The position numbers and the translations under genes were made by a program. Positions 23,035 through 30,515 of a DNA stretch of 41,533 nucleotides are shown here, piece by piece; the first letter of the stretch is position 1; each line of letters begins with the position of its first letter. The notes beneath the pieces are model-generated. The model searched no databases. It saw nothing but the letters and a program-made list of their open reading frames with translations, and was not told where the DNA came from. Location of the stretch: contig JAXDJJ010000024.1 in assembly GCA_034665745.1 (NCBI GenBank), positions 1 to 41,533 of the forward strand, in the 5' to 3' direction. The DNA comes from JAXDJJ01 sp034665745. GTDB lineage: Bacteria; Actinomycetota; CADDZG01; WHSQ01.

Positions 23035-24203
23035 AGGTACCGCCTCATGTGGATGTTGAGTAGCAGTCCTACTGCTACGAAGTTAGTTATCAAACTGGAT
23101 CCTCCATAAGAGATGAATGGCAACGGGATGCCAGTGATGGGCATGATGCCCATGGTCATCCCGACGTTTACGAATATCTGGAACGCCCACAGCGCGACGA
23201 TGCCGCCTGCGAGCAAAGTACCGAAGAGGTCCCGCGACATCGCGGCGATGCGAAGGCCTCTCCACATCAAGAATGCGAACATCCCCAGCAGGGTGGCCGA
23301 TCCGAGGAACCCGAGCTGCTCCCCCACCGCGGTGAAGATGAAGTCGGTGTGCTGCTCGGGAACGAAGTCGAGGGATGTTTGGGTGTTCTTTCCGCCGAGA
23401 CCTTTGCCTTGCATACCCCCGGAACCGATCGCGATCTTCGATTGCGTGAGGTTGTAACCGATGGACTGGACGTCCGGCGAAGGGTCGAGGAACGAGGTCA
23501 AGCGTTGGATCTGGTACTCCTGCAACAAGCCGGCTTGGAATATCACGATGATCGTGACCAACCCGGCGACCCCTAGGAAAACGAAGTGGCGGATCTTCGC
23601 TCCCCCACACAGCAATGCCGCACCGAGTAACGCGACGAACACCATCATCGTCCCGAGGTCCGGCTGCTTGTAGATCAACAAGCTTGGGAATACGACTAGT
23701 CCAACACACACCGCAACGTCGCGTCCTCTTATCTCTCCCTTTCTCTGTGCGAGGAACGCGGCTAAGCAGATGATGATCGATACCTTTGCAAGTTCTGATG
23801 GTTGAGCTTCGAAGAAGCCGAGACTGATCCACCGCGTCGCCCCCGAACGCAGGGTGCCGAGAGGGGTCAGCACAAGGGTCAACGCCACGATGGTGACTCC
23901 GTAGATCACCAGGGCGAGGCTTCCGATATAGCGGTAGTCGAAGAAGCTCACGAACAGCAGGGCAACGACGCCCGCGATCAAGAACGCGATCTGACGGCTG
24001 AAGTAGATCGCAGGATCAACGGCCGACTGGCTGTTGGCAGTTGTCGAGTGCACCATGACGACGCCGTAGGTGGCCAACATCAACGTCACCATCAGCAGCG
24101 AGGGATCGAGATGCCGGATGGGAGCTTTGCGCGCCATGCGCGACGAGATCGGCTCGCCACCGATGCGGTCTACCGCCTCTCCGAAGAACCCCTCCATCGC
24201 CAT
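23031..24203 (-). CDS. rodA: peptidoglycan glycosyltransferase RodA (SEDS family)
   Basis: A 390-residue polytopic SEDS protein that polymerises lipid II for lateral wall growth together with PBP2. Family segments include LDPSLLMVTLMLATYGVVMV (first helix), VDPAIYFSRQIAFLIAG, LRSGATRWISLGFFEAQPSE, LIYKQPDLGTMMVF, QGKGLGGKNTQTSLDFVPEQ, HTDFIFTAVGEQLGFLG and GIPLPFISYGGSSL. The start at 24203 (MAMEGFF) was chosen because its ATG overlaps the mrdA stop by one base (TGATG). The longer open frame upstream is antisense-type sequence within mrdA. The gene overlaps rng at its end. Confidence 0.96.
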   Translation of the reverse strand: MAMEGFFGEAVDRIGGEPISSRMARKAPIRHLDPSLLMVTLMLATYGVVMVHSTTANSQSAVDPAIYFSRQIAFLIAGVVALLFVSFFDYRYIGSLALVIYGVTIVALTLVLTPLGTLRSGATRWISLGFFEAQPSELAKVSIIICLAAFLAQRKGEIRGRDVAVCVGLVVFPSLLIYKQPDLGTMMVFVALLGAALLCGGAKIRHFVFLGVAGLVTIIVIFQAGLLQEYQIQRLTSFLDPSPDVQSIGYNLTQSKIAIGSGGMQGKGLGGKNTQTSLDFVPEQHTDFIFTAVGEQLGFLGSATLLGMFAFLMWRGLRIAAMSRDLFGTLLAGGIVALWAFQIFVNVGMTMGIMPITGIPLPFISYGGSSLITNFVAVGLLLNIHMRRYL

Positions 24204-26194
24204 CAGCCCGAGAAGTCCTGGCCCAGGTGGACATCGGTGTTCTTGTCCACGTCGAAGATCGCTTCCCAGATCTGCCGCGCGATGGGACCGGCGCTGGTTC
24301 CACCGTGGCCCGCATCCTGGACAAGGACCGAGATCACGTACTGCGGCGACTCGATCGGGCCGTAAGACACGAACCACGCATCGTTCTTGATCGTCTCTGC
24401 GATCTGCGCGGTTCCCGTCTTCCCTGCGATAGGGAACCTGTCGAGCGGGAAGCCAGCGAACGCGGAAACCGCGGTCCCCTGGTCACCCGAGATGACATCG
24501 CGCAAGCCATCACGGATCACGGCTATCTCGGAGTCCTCCAAGGGCAGCTTCGTGGTAACCGTCGGTCGGTACGTCTTGTTCGCTTCACCGACCCCTTCAG
24601 CGGAAGGCGTCTGGAGTTCCCATCCGATCCGAGGTCGCATCACGTTCCCACCGTTCGCGATCGCCGCATACGTGGTCGCCATCTGCAAGGGCGTGACGAT
24701 CATGTCGCCCTGTCCGATCGACATGTTCACCGAGTAACCCGGCTGCCAGGTGGGATCGTCGCAGCCTGGGCCAAGCGCCTTACACAACTCCGTCAACCAC
24801 TTCTGGTCTGGCACTACGCCGTCCGCTTCGTAGCGGACATCGAGACCGGTGTCGTGTCCGAAGCCAGCTTGGCGCGCGTACTTCTGGAACTTCTCGGAAC
24901 CATCACCGTTGGCTGCACCGAACGCTTCTTCCATCCGCCACCCCAAGGTGTAATAGAAGGTGTCGCACGACGTCTCTAGGGACTCGGGGAACCCCATGTA
25001 TCCCTGCGACGCAGAGGTCCAGTTCCGGAAGAGAACGCTCCCCGGCCCGCCCTCCGGTGGGAACACTTCGGATCCCGGACAATCGAACTGCGAGTAAGAC
25101 TCGGCAACCCCGGTTGCCATAGCCGCGCCCGCGGTGACGACCTTGAAGGTTGAACCGGGAGCCTTCGTGAGTTGCGTCGCACGGTTCAGCAACACGTCGT
25201 CGTCCGGGTCGTCAGGGGTCTTCTGACCCAGCGAGTTGTATTCCTTGGTCGTCAGACCATCGGCCAAGATCGACGGGTCATAGTCGGGGTAGCTGGCCAT
25301 CGCGACGATCCCGCCGGTGCTGGGATCCATCACGACCACCGCTCCTGCCGGCGCCGTGTACGACACCCGAGCCGCTTGCAATCCTGCGAGCAAGGCTCGT
25401 TCGGTGGCCTTCTGGATATCGAGATCGATCGACGTCACGAGATCTCGTCCCGGCGTTTCTTCTTGCTGGCGGCTCGACGCGACCGGGTCCCCGTTCGAGT
25501 TAACGATGACCTTGTCGATCTGCGGGCTTCCCCTCAAGAAACGGTCGTAGTAGTACTCGATCCCTTCCTTGCCGATGAGGTCACCGGGTCCGTAGAACGG
25601 CCGCACCTCTTTGAAGTGATCGGCCTTGAGCTCGTCGGCCGAGATCTCACCGACGTAGCCGAGGATGTGCGCGGCGAGATCTTTGTGCGGGTAATACCGG
25701 ACCGGCAAGACTTTCGTGCCGACGCCGGGGAAATCCTCCGAGTGCACTGCGATGTAGATCGAGTCCCGCTCGGAAACATCGTTCGCAACCGCTACCGGTT
25801 TGTATGGCGAAACGGTTACGTCATTGAAACGCTTGTGGAGATCGTGCATGGAGATATCCAGCAAGTGCGAGAGACGGCGGAACACCATCCGTTCTTCATG
25901 AGGTGTATCGACGATCTGCTTGTCGACCGTTACCGAGTTAGACCCCCGGTTCCGAACGAGGATGTGTCCGTTGCGGTCGAGTATCCGACCCCGAGATGGC
26001 TCGGAGTAGACGAACCGCACCCGGTTCTCCTTAGCGAACCTGTCGTACTGCTCGGAAGCGAGAACCTGCAAGAACCACAGACGGGAGAACAACGCGACGA
26101 ATGACGCGACCACCAGGATGCCGAGTACGGCCAAGCGGAGTTTGAGGCGGTCGATGCCGCCGGTGTTCTTGTGCTGCTGCCCGTAGCTACTCAC
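24203..26194 (-). CDS. mrdA: penicillin-binding protein 2 (elongasome transpeptidase)
   Basis: A 663-residue class B PBP that cross-links peptidoglycan as partner of RodA. It has a single N-terminal membrane anchor (LAVLGILVVASFVALFSRLW), a dimerisation domain (EPSRGRILDRNGHILVRNRG, YPHKDLAAHILGYVGEISAD, KEGIEYYYDRFLRG), then the transpeptidase domain with catalytic serine motif APGSTFKV (SxxK), SCD in LETSCDTFYYTLG (SxN position), and KTGT in IAGKTGTAQIAE. The second motif as SCD is usual for PBP2. The GTG at 26194 was chosen because it overlaps the mreD stop (GTGA) and gives VSSYGQQHKNTGGIDRLKLR just before the anchor. Confidence 0.96.
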   Translation of the reverse strand: MSSYGQQHKNTGGIDRLKLRLAVLGILVVASFVALFSRLWFLQVLASEQYDRFAKENRVRFVYSEPSRGRILDRNGHILVRNRGSNSVTVDKQIVDTPHEERMVFRRLSHLLDISMHDLHKRFNDVTVSPYKPVAVANDVSERDSIYIAVHSEDFPGVGTKVLPVRYYPHKDLAAHILGYVGEISADELKADHFKEVRPFYGPGDLIGKEGIEYYYDRFLRGSPQIDKVIVNSNGDPVASSRQQEETPGRDLVTSIDLDIQKATERALLAGLQAARVSYTAPAGAVVVMDPSTGGIVAMASYPDYDPSILADGLTTKEYNSLGQKTPDDPDDDVLLNRATQLTKAPGSTFKVVTAGAAMATGVAESYSQFDCPGSEVFPPEGGPGSVLFRNWTSASQGYMGFPESLETSCDTFYYTLGWRMEEAFGAANGDGSEKFQKYARQAGFGHDTGLDVRYEADGVVPDQKWLTELCKALGPGCDDPTWQPGYSVNMSIGQGDMIVTPLQMATTYAAIANGGNVMRPRIGWELQTPSAEGVGEANKTYRPTVTTKLPLEDSEIAVIRDGLRDVISGDQGTAVSAFAGFPLDRFPIAGKTGTAQIAETIKNDAWFVSYGPIESPQYVISVLVQDAGHGGTSAGPIARQIWEAIFDVDKNTDVHLGQDFSG

Positions 26195-26757
26195 CAGCGA
26201 TACACCCTCTCTGGGCGGAAGCGATCCGCAACCTTGCGCACCAGAGGGAACACCAGCGGTGTCAGCAACGTGTTGTAGAGCACGACTAGCCCGATCACCT
26301 TTGCGGTGAACGTGAGGCTGACCCACTCCTGTCCCAGCATGATGGCGAGGGTCGCATAGCTCGCCTCGACCACGGCGGTCGCAGCTGCGACCGTTAACAC
26401 CGGCGTCCACACCGATTCCTCGGGCGTGAACTCCCGTAGCTGGCCGACCGAATAGCCGACCAGTGTGTAGACGAGGGCGTACAGACCGATGATCGAGCCT
26501 TCCGGTAGCTGCAGGTCCTGGAGAAGCCCGGCGAAGAATCCGCAGACGAGGCCGACCCGGGCCCCGTCGGTGAAGGCGAAACACATCACTACGACGAGGA
26601 CGACCTGGGGGATGACCCCGAGGATCGTGGCGTAGGAGAGAACGGTCGACTGGACCGCAGACGCAACGACGATCACGGCCGCTATTGCAGAGACGCGGCC
26701 GATGCCGAGGTCGCCGAGGACGTTGGGGGCTCGAGGCTCTTTCACGACAGAGCTCAT
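26191..26757 (-). CDS. mreD: rod shape-determining protein MreD
   Basis: A 188-residue membrane protein with about five hydrophobic segments and little else conserved, as usual for MreD. Typical spots are VVLVVVMCFAFTDGARVGLV, FFAGLLQDLQLPEGSIIGLY and NTLLTPLVFPLVRKVADRF. It sits between mreC and mrdA with 4-bp overlaps on both sides (ATGA at 26754-26757, GTGA at 26191-26194). MreD is a membrane component of the elongasome. Confidence 0.92.
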   Translation of the reverse strand: MSSVVKEPRAPNVLGDLGIGRVSAIAAVIVVASAVQSTVLSYATILGVIPQVVLVVVMCFAFTDGARVGLVCGFFAGLLQDLQLPEGSIIGLYALVYTLVGYSVGQLREFTPEESVWTPVLTVAAATAVVEASYATLAIMLGQEWVSLTFTAKVIGLVVLYNTLLTPLVFPLVRKVADRFRPERVYRW

Positions 26758-27608
26758 TTCGTCTCTCTTTCAGACGCGACCTCGACCCTGCTATCCAAGA
26801 GAACGATCACGTAATCGAGGGCCGTGAAGTCGACCCACGGTTGAACGATGATCTGCTGGTCAGGTCTCCGGATGTCCCCCGAGATCTGATCGACGAGGCC
26901 GATCGGGATCCCGGGCGGGAACACACCGTCCTGGCCCGAGGTGACCACTCCGTCGGCTTCGAACACCTCTGAGTTGGACCCGATCAACTCGAGAGACAAG
27001 CCTTGATCTTCACCATTGCCTTGGATCTTTCCGGTATCGCGCCTGTTCTCGATGCGCGCGCCGGCCGCGGCTTTCGGATCGATCAAGAGAAGGACCAAGG
27101 CATTGCCCGGCGTCACGCTGATCACCTTGCCGACGAGACCATCCGAGTTGATCACCGCCATGTCTTTGCGCACCCCATCGTCGGTGCCTTTGTCGATGAA
27201 GCGCGCCCAGCGATAGTTGGACGGCGACAAACCGATGACTTGTGCGAAGACCTGCTCGCCCGCGGTGTACGGCGCGTCGAGTTTCGATAATCGGGTCAAA
27301 GCAGCGAAGTCGTCCTCGAGGGCTTCCGCTCGTTTGACCTCTTGTTCCATGCCTTCGACCTGCGCCTTCAAACGCGCGTTGTCGGTGCGCAAACTTCCGA
27401 GCTCACCGATCGACGCGAAGAAGTTGCCAACCGGCCTGAAGATCGTCGTCAGGCCCCGCTGGATCGGGGCGACGACGGCTACCGAGATCTCCTTGGCGCT
27501 TTGGAGGGGTCCACCGTCACCCTGGCGGAAATCCAGGGTGATGATGATTATCGAGAGGGCGATGAAGACAAGCAGGAGCAACCGGCCTCGCCCGTTACGG
27601 CGATACAT
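26754..27608 (-). CDS. mreC: rod shape-determining protein MreC
   Basis: A 284-residue protein with one N-terminal membrane segment (RLLLLVFIALSIIIITLDF), a coiled-coil region at about 65-100 (LGSLRTDNARLKAQVEGMEQ) and the MreC beta-barrel domain (AQVIGLSPSNYRWARFIDKG, VINSDGLVGKVISVTPGNAL, VLLLIDPKAAAGARIENR, VVTSGQDGVFPPGIPIGLV). MreC links MreB to PBP2 and activates it from outside the membrane. It starts 86 bp downstream of mreB and overlaps mreD. Confidence 0.96.
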   Translation of the reverse strand: MYRRNGRGRLLLLVFIALSIIIITLDFRQGDGGPLQSAKEISVAVVAPIQRGLTTIFRPVGNFFASIGELGSLRTDNARLKAQVEGMEQEVKRAEALEDDFAALTRLSKLDAPYTAGEQVFAQVIGLSPSNYRWARFIDKGTDDGVRKDMAVINSDGLVGKVISVTPGNALVLLLIDPKAAAGARIENRRDTGKIQGNGEDQGLSLELIGSNSEVFEADGVVTSGQDGVFPPGIPIGLVDQISGDIRRPDQQIIVQPWVDFTALDYVIVLLDSRVEVASERETK

Positions 27609-27642
27609 GCGATATCAGAACCTTCTGTACAGCGAAATTTGG

Positions 27643-27657
27643 GGGCGCTAGGCGCCC
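27643..27657 (-). terminator. possible weak terminator or attenuator between mreB and mreC
   Basis: In the 86-bp gap after mreB, GGGCGC-CTA-GCGCCC forms a perfect 6-bp stem on the minus strand, followed by CCAAATTT. The loop of three and the poor T-tract make this a weak intrinsic terminator at best. It could lower mreCD expression relative to mreB, or be incidental. Confidence 0.35.
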
Positions 27658-27694
27658 GGCATGACCAGGATAGCCGACTTTGTGCTTTTGACCC

Positions 27695-28726
27695 CTAATG
27701 GCGGGTTGAGGAGATGAGGACCCGTTTCAGGGCCTCGAACTCCTCCAAACACTTACCGGAGCCGATCGCCACCGCGAAGAGGGGATCTTCGGCGATATGG
27801 ATGGCCATCCCGGTCTCGTGCTTCAGCCTTTCGTCGAGACCCTTGAGGAGTGACCCCCCACCGGCTAGGACGATCCCCTTGTCCATGATGTCCGCGGCAA
27901 GCTCGGGGGGCGTCTTGTCCAGGGTGTTCTTGACCGCATCCACGATCGAGTTGACGGGCTCTTCGATCGCCCGCCGGATCTCTTCGGCTGCGACGACGAT
28001 CGTCTTCGGAAGACCGGTGACGAGGTCGCGACCGCGGATCTCCGCGGACTGCTCGTCAGGCATCGGGAAGGCAGACGCGATCGCCATCTTGATCTCTTCG
28101 GCGGTGCGCTCGCCCAACATCAAGGAGTACTCCTTCTTGATGTAGTTGATGATCGACTCGTCGAGCTCGTCACCACCGATACGGATCGACTGGCTCGTGA
28201 CGATGCCGCCGAGCGAAACAACCGCAACCTCGGTCGTTCCGCCACCGATGTCGACGATCATGTTTCCGGTCGGCTCGTGAACCGGCAGACCCGCGCCGAT
28301 CGCGGCCGCCATGGGCTCTTCGATGATGAACGCGCTGCGCGCGCCGGCAGAGATCGTTGCTTCTTCGACAGCGCGCTGCTCGACACCGGTGATGCCTGAC
28401 GGAACACAAACGACAACACGCGGCTTAGCTAGGAAAGAGCGTTTGTGCACCTTCTGGATGAAGTAGCGCAACATCTTCTCGGTCACGTCGAAGTCGGCGA
28501 TGACGCCGTCCTTCAGCGGGCGGATGGCGACGATGTGTGCCGGCGTGCGGCCGATCATCCGTTTCGCCTCGGAGCCGACCGCAAGGATCGCACCGGATTT
28601 CGTGTTGATCGCAACGACCGACGGCTCGTTTAGCACGATGCCGCGGCCGCGCACGTAAACGAGAGTGTTGGCGGTTCCGAGGTCGACGGCCATATCACGA
28701 CCGATGAAAGAGAAGAAGTTATCCAT
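27695..28726 (-). CDS. mreB: rod shape-determining protein MreB (bacterial actin)
   Basis: A 343-residue actin homologue that forms membrane-associated filaments guiding lateral wall synthesis. The phosphate loops are DMAVDLGTANTLVYVRGRG and MIVDIGGGTTEVAVVSLGG. Family motifs RTPAHIVAIRPLKDGVIADF, VCVPSGITGVEQRAV and GIVLAGGGSLLKGLD are clear. Length is normal. AGGAG lies 8 nt upstream of the ATG. It heads a full mreBCD-mrdA-rodA set, and its presence points to a rod-shaped cell with dispersed elongation. Confidence 0.98.
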   Translation of the reverse strand: MDNFFSFIGRDMAVDLGTANTLVYVRGRGIVLNEPSVVAINTKSGAILAVGSEAKRMIGRTPAHIVAIRPLKDGVIADFDVTEKMLRYFIQKVHKRSFLAKPRVVVCVPSGITGVEQRAVEEATISAGARSAFIIEEPMAAAIGAGLPVHEPTGNMIVDIGGGTTEVAVVSLGGIVTSQSIRIGGDELDESIINYIKKEYSLMLGERTAEEIKMAIASAFPMPDEQSAEIRGRDLVTGLPKTIVVAAEEIRRAIEEPVNSIVDAVKNTLDKTPPELAADIMDKGIVLAGGGSLLKGLDERLKHETGMAIHIAEDPLFAVAIGSGKCLEEFEALKRVLISSTRH

Positions 28727-28776
28727 GGGAAGAAGCTCCTAGAAGGGGTATCTGGTTGGTTTGCGGAGCCCCAAGA

Positions 28777-29184
28777 CTAACCGAAGAAGAGGCCGATCTC
28801 TCTGGCAGCAGAGTCTGGGGAGTCGGATCCGTGCACGACATTGTTCGACAGGCTCTCTGCTAGATCTGCTCGGATCGTTCCAGGGGCGGCGTCGGCGGGG
28901 TTCGTCGCTCCCATCAATTCCCTCATGCCCCCGACGACATCCGAACCTTCGACCACCATGGCAACGACGGGGCCGGAGGTTATGAACTCGACGAGCTCGC
29001 CGAAGAAAGGACGCTCGACATGCTCGGCGTAGTGCCGCTTGGCAAGGTCTTCGTCGATCGTGAACATCTTCATCTCGGTCACCTTGTAACCCTTGTCCTC
29101 GATCCGCTTTACGACGTCGCCGATGAGACTGCGTCGGACGCCGTCGGGCTTGACCATGATGAAGGTCCGTTGTGTTTCGGCCAT
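28777..29184 (-). CDS. ndk: nucleoside diphosphate kinase
   Basis: A 135-residue enzyme that balances NTP pools by phosphate transfer through a histidine. The start ETQRTFIMVKPDGVRRSLIG, the segment VEFITSGPVVAMVVEG, GATNPADAAPGTIRAD and the active-site region NVVHGSDSPDSAAREIGLFF (with catalytic His) are textbook Ndk. It begins 3 bp after the folC stop. Confidence 0.98.
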   Translation of the reverse strand: MAETQRTFIMVKPDGVRRSLIGDVVKRIEDKGYKVTEMKMFTIDEDLAKRHYAEHVERPFFGELVEFITSGPVVAMVVEGSDVVGGMRELMGATNPADAAPGTIRADLAESLSNNVVHGSDSPDSAAREIGLFFG

Positions 29185-29187
29185 CGG

Positions 29188-30513
29188 TTACCTCTTTCTG
29201 GTGTTGGGCTTCTCTTTGTCTGACGGTAGCAGGACGTCGCGGGCCTCTCCGACGACGTAGTTCGAACCGGTGATGCAGATGAGGTCCGCCTCGCCCGCGA
29301 TCTCTCGTGCTCGATCGATCGCCTCGTCGACCTCAGTCACCGTCTCCGCGTCCATGTCGAACGCACGTGCTGCCTCGGCGAGTTCCGCTGCGGGAACCGA
29401 ACGCGCGTTGCGCGCCTCGGTCGCGATCACGGTGCCACCGACACGTGCGATCTCAGACAAGATCCCAACGTGATCTTTGTCACGGAGTATCCCGAGAACG
29501 AAGACCGCGCGTTCATACGCGAACGCTTCGATGAGGCTCGTGATCATCGCGGACATGCCAGCCGGATTGTGAGCGACGTCCATCACTACGGGAACCGCCG
29601 ACCCGTCGAAGTGTGAACTCTCGAGTCTGCCGCGCGCGGTTGTCGTTGCAAGGCCCTCCTGCACGACCTCGTGCGCAAGTGGTTGCGCGGGGATGAATCG
29701 GGTCACGGCCTCTAAAGCGGTGGCTGCGTTCACGCCTTGATGGGCGCCGTGCAAGGGGAGGAAAAGGCCCTCATAGGTGGCCATGCTCGAGCGGAGGGAG
29801 AGATACCGGCCCCCGAACGCGATCCGGTTGTCGAGGACATCGAAATCTCGGGCTATCACCGACATCTGGGGGGCCTGGGCGCCCATCACCGCAAGCACGT
29901 CGGGAACCCGCTCGGCGGTTACTAGGACGGAACCCGGCTTCACGATGCCAACCTTCTCGGCGGCTATCTCCTGAGCCGTGGCCCCCAGCATCGAGGTGTG
30001 GTCGAGATCCACGTTCGTGATGACAGGGACCGAGGTGGCCAGGACGTTCGTGGCGTCCCAGCGCCCCCCCATGCCGACCTCGACGACGATCGCATCCACC
30101 GGCGTTTCCGCGGCCCACAGATAGAACATCGCAGTCAAGAGCTCGAAATAGGAGATGCGTTCGCCCATCCTCGCCTCGACGACCTCGACGTAGGGCTTCA
30201 CGTGGTCGAAGACGTCCCCGAACACGGCCGGGGAGATCGGTTCACCGTTGTGTGCGATGCGTTCCCTCACCGTCTGGAGGTGAGGTGACGTATAGGTGCC
30301 CACCGACAGTCCCGCCGAACACAACAGCGCGGTAGCGATCCGGGCGGTCGACGTCTTCCCGTTCGTGCCCGTGATGTGGATCGCCGGCACGTTGTGCTGC
30401 GGGTTGTTCAAGAGATCGCACAACGCCTCGATGCGCGCGGTCGACGGCGCGAGCTTCTTCATCGCGTCGATGCCGAGCGCGTCTAGATAAGAGGTTGCTT
30501 CTTCGTATCCCAC
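29188..30513 (-). CDS. folC: folylpolyglutamate synthase / dihydrofolate synthase
   Basis: A 441-residue Mur-ligase-type enzyme that adds glutamate to (dihydro)folate or dihydropteroate. The P-loop is HITGTNGKTSTARI (about residues 42-55). YTSPHLQTVRERI, the metal-site region DAIVVEVGMGGRWDATNVL, ITNVDLDHTSMLGATAQEIA, EKVGIVKPGS and MDVAHNPAGMSAMI are all FolC signatures. It lies between valS and ndk with gaps of 2-3 bp; the valS-folC-ndk order is typical of actinobacteria. Confidence 0.96.
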   Translation of the reverse strand: MGYEEATSYLDALGIDAMKKLAPSTARIEALCDLLNNPQHNVPAIHITGTNGKTSTARIATALLCSAGLSVGTYTSPHLQTVRERIAHNGEPISPAVFGDVFDHVKPYVEVVEARMGERISYFELLTAMFYLWAAETPVDAIVVEVGMGGRWDATNVLATSVPVITNVDLDHTSMLGATAQEIAAEKVGIVKPGSVLVTAERVPDVLAVMGAQAPQMSVIARDFDVLDNRIAFGGRYLSLRSSMATYEGLFLPLHGAHQGVNAATALEAVTRFIPAQPLAHEVVQEGLATTTARGRLESSHFDGSAVPVVMDVAHNPAGMSAMITSLIEAFAYERAVFVLGILRDKDHVGILSEIARVGGTVIATEARNARSVPAAELAEAARAFDMDAETVTEVDEAIDRAREIAGEADLICITGSNYVVGEARDVLLPSDKEKPNTRKR

Positions 30514-30515
30514 GG

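Noticed and set aside
23031..24377. Longer rodA starting at 24377
   Set aside because: The extra 58 residues lie entirely within mrdA in another frame, are Arg/Pro-rich and do not resemble RodA, whereas 24203 gives a coupled start.
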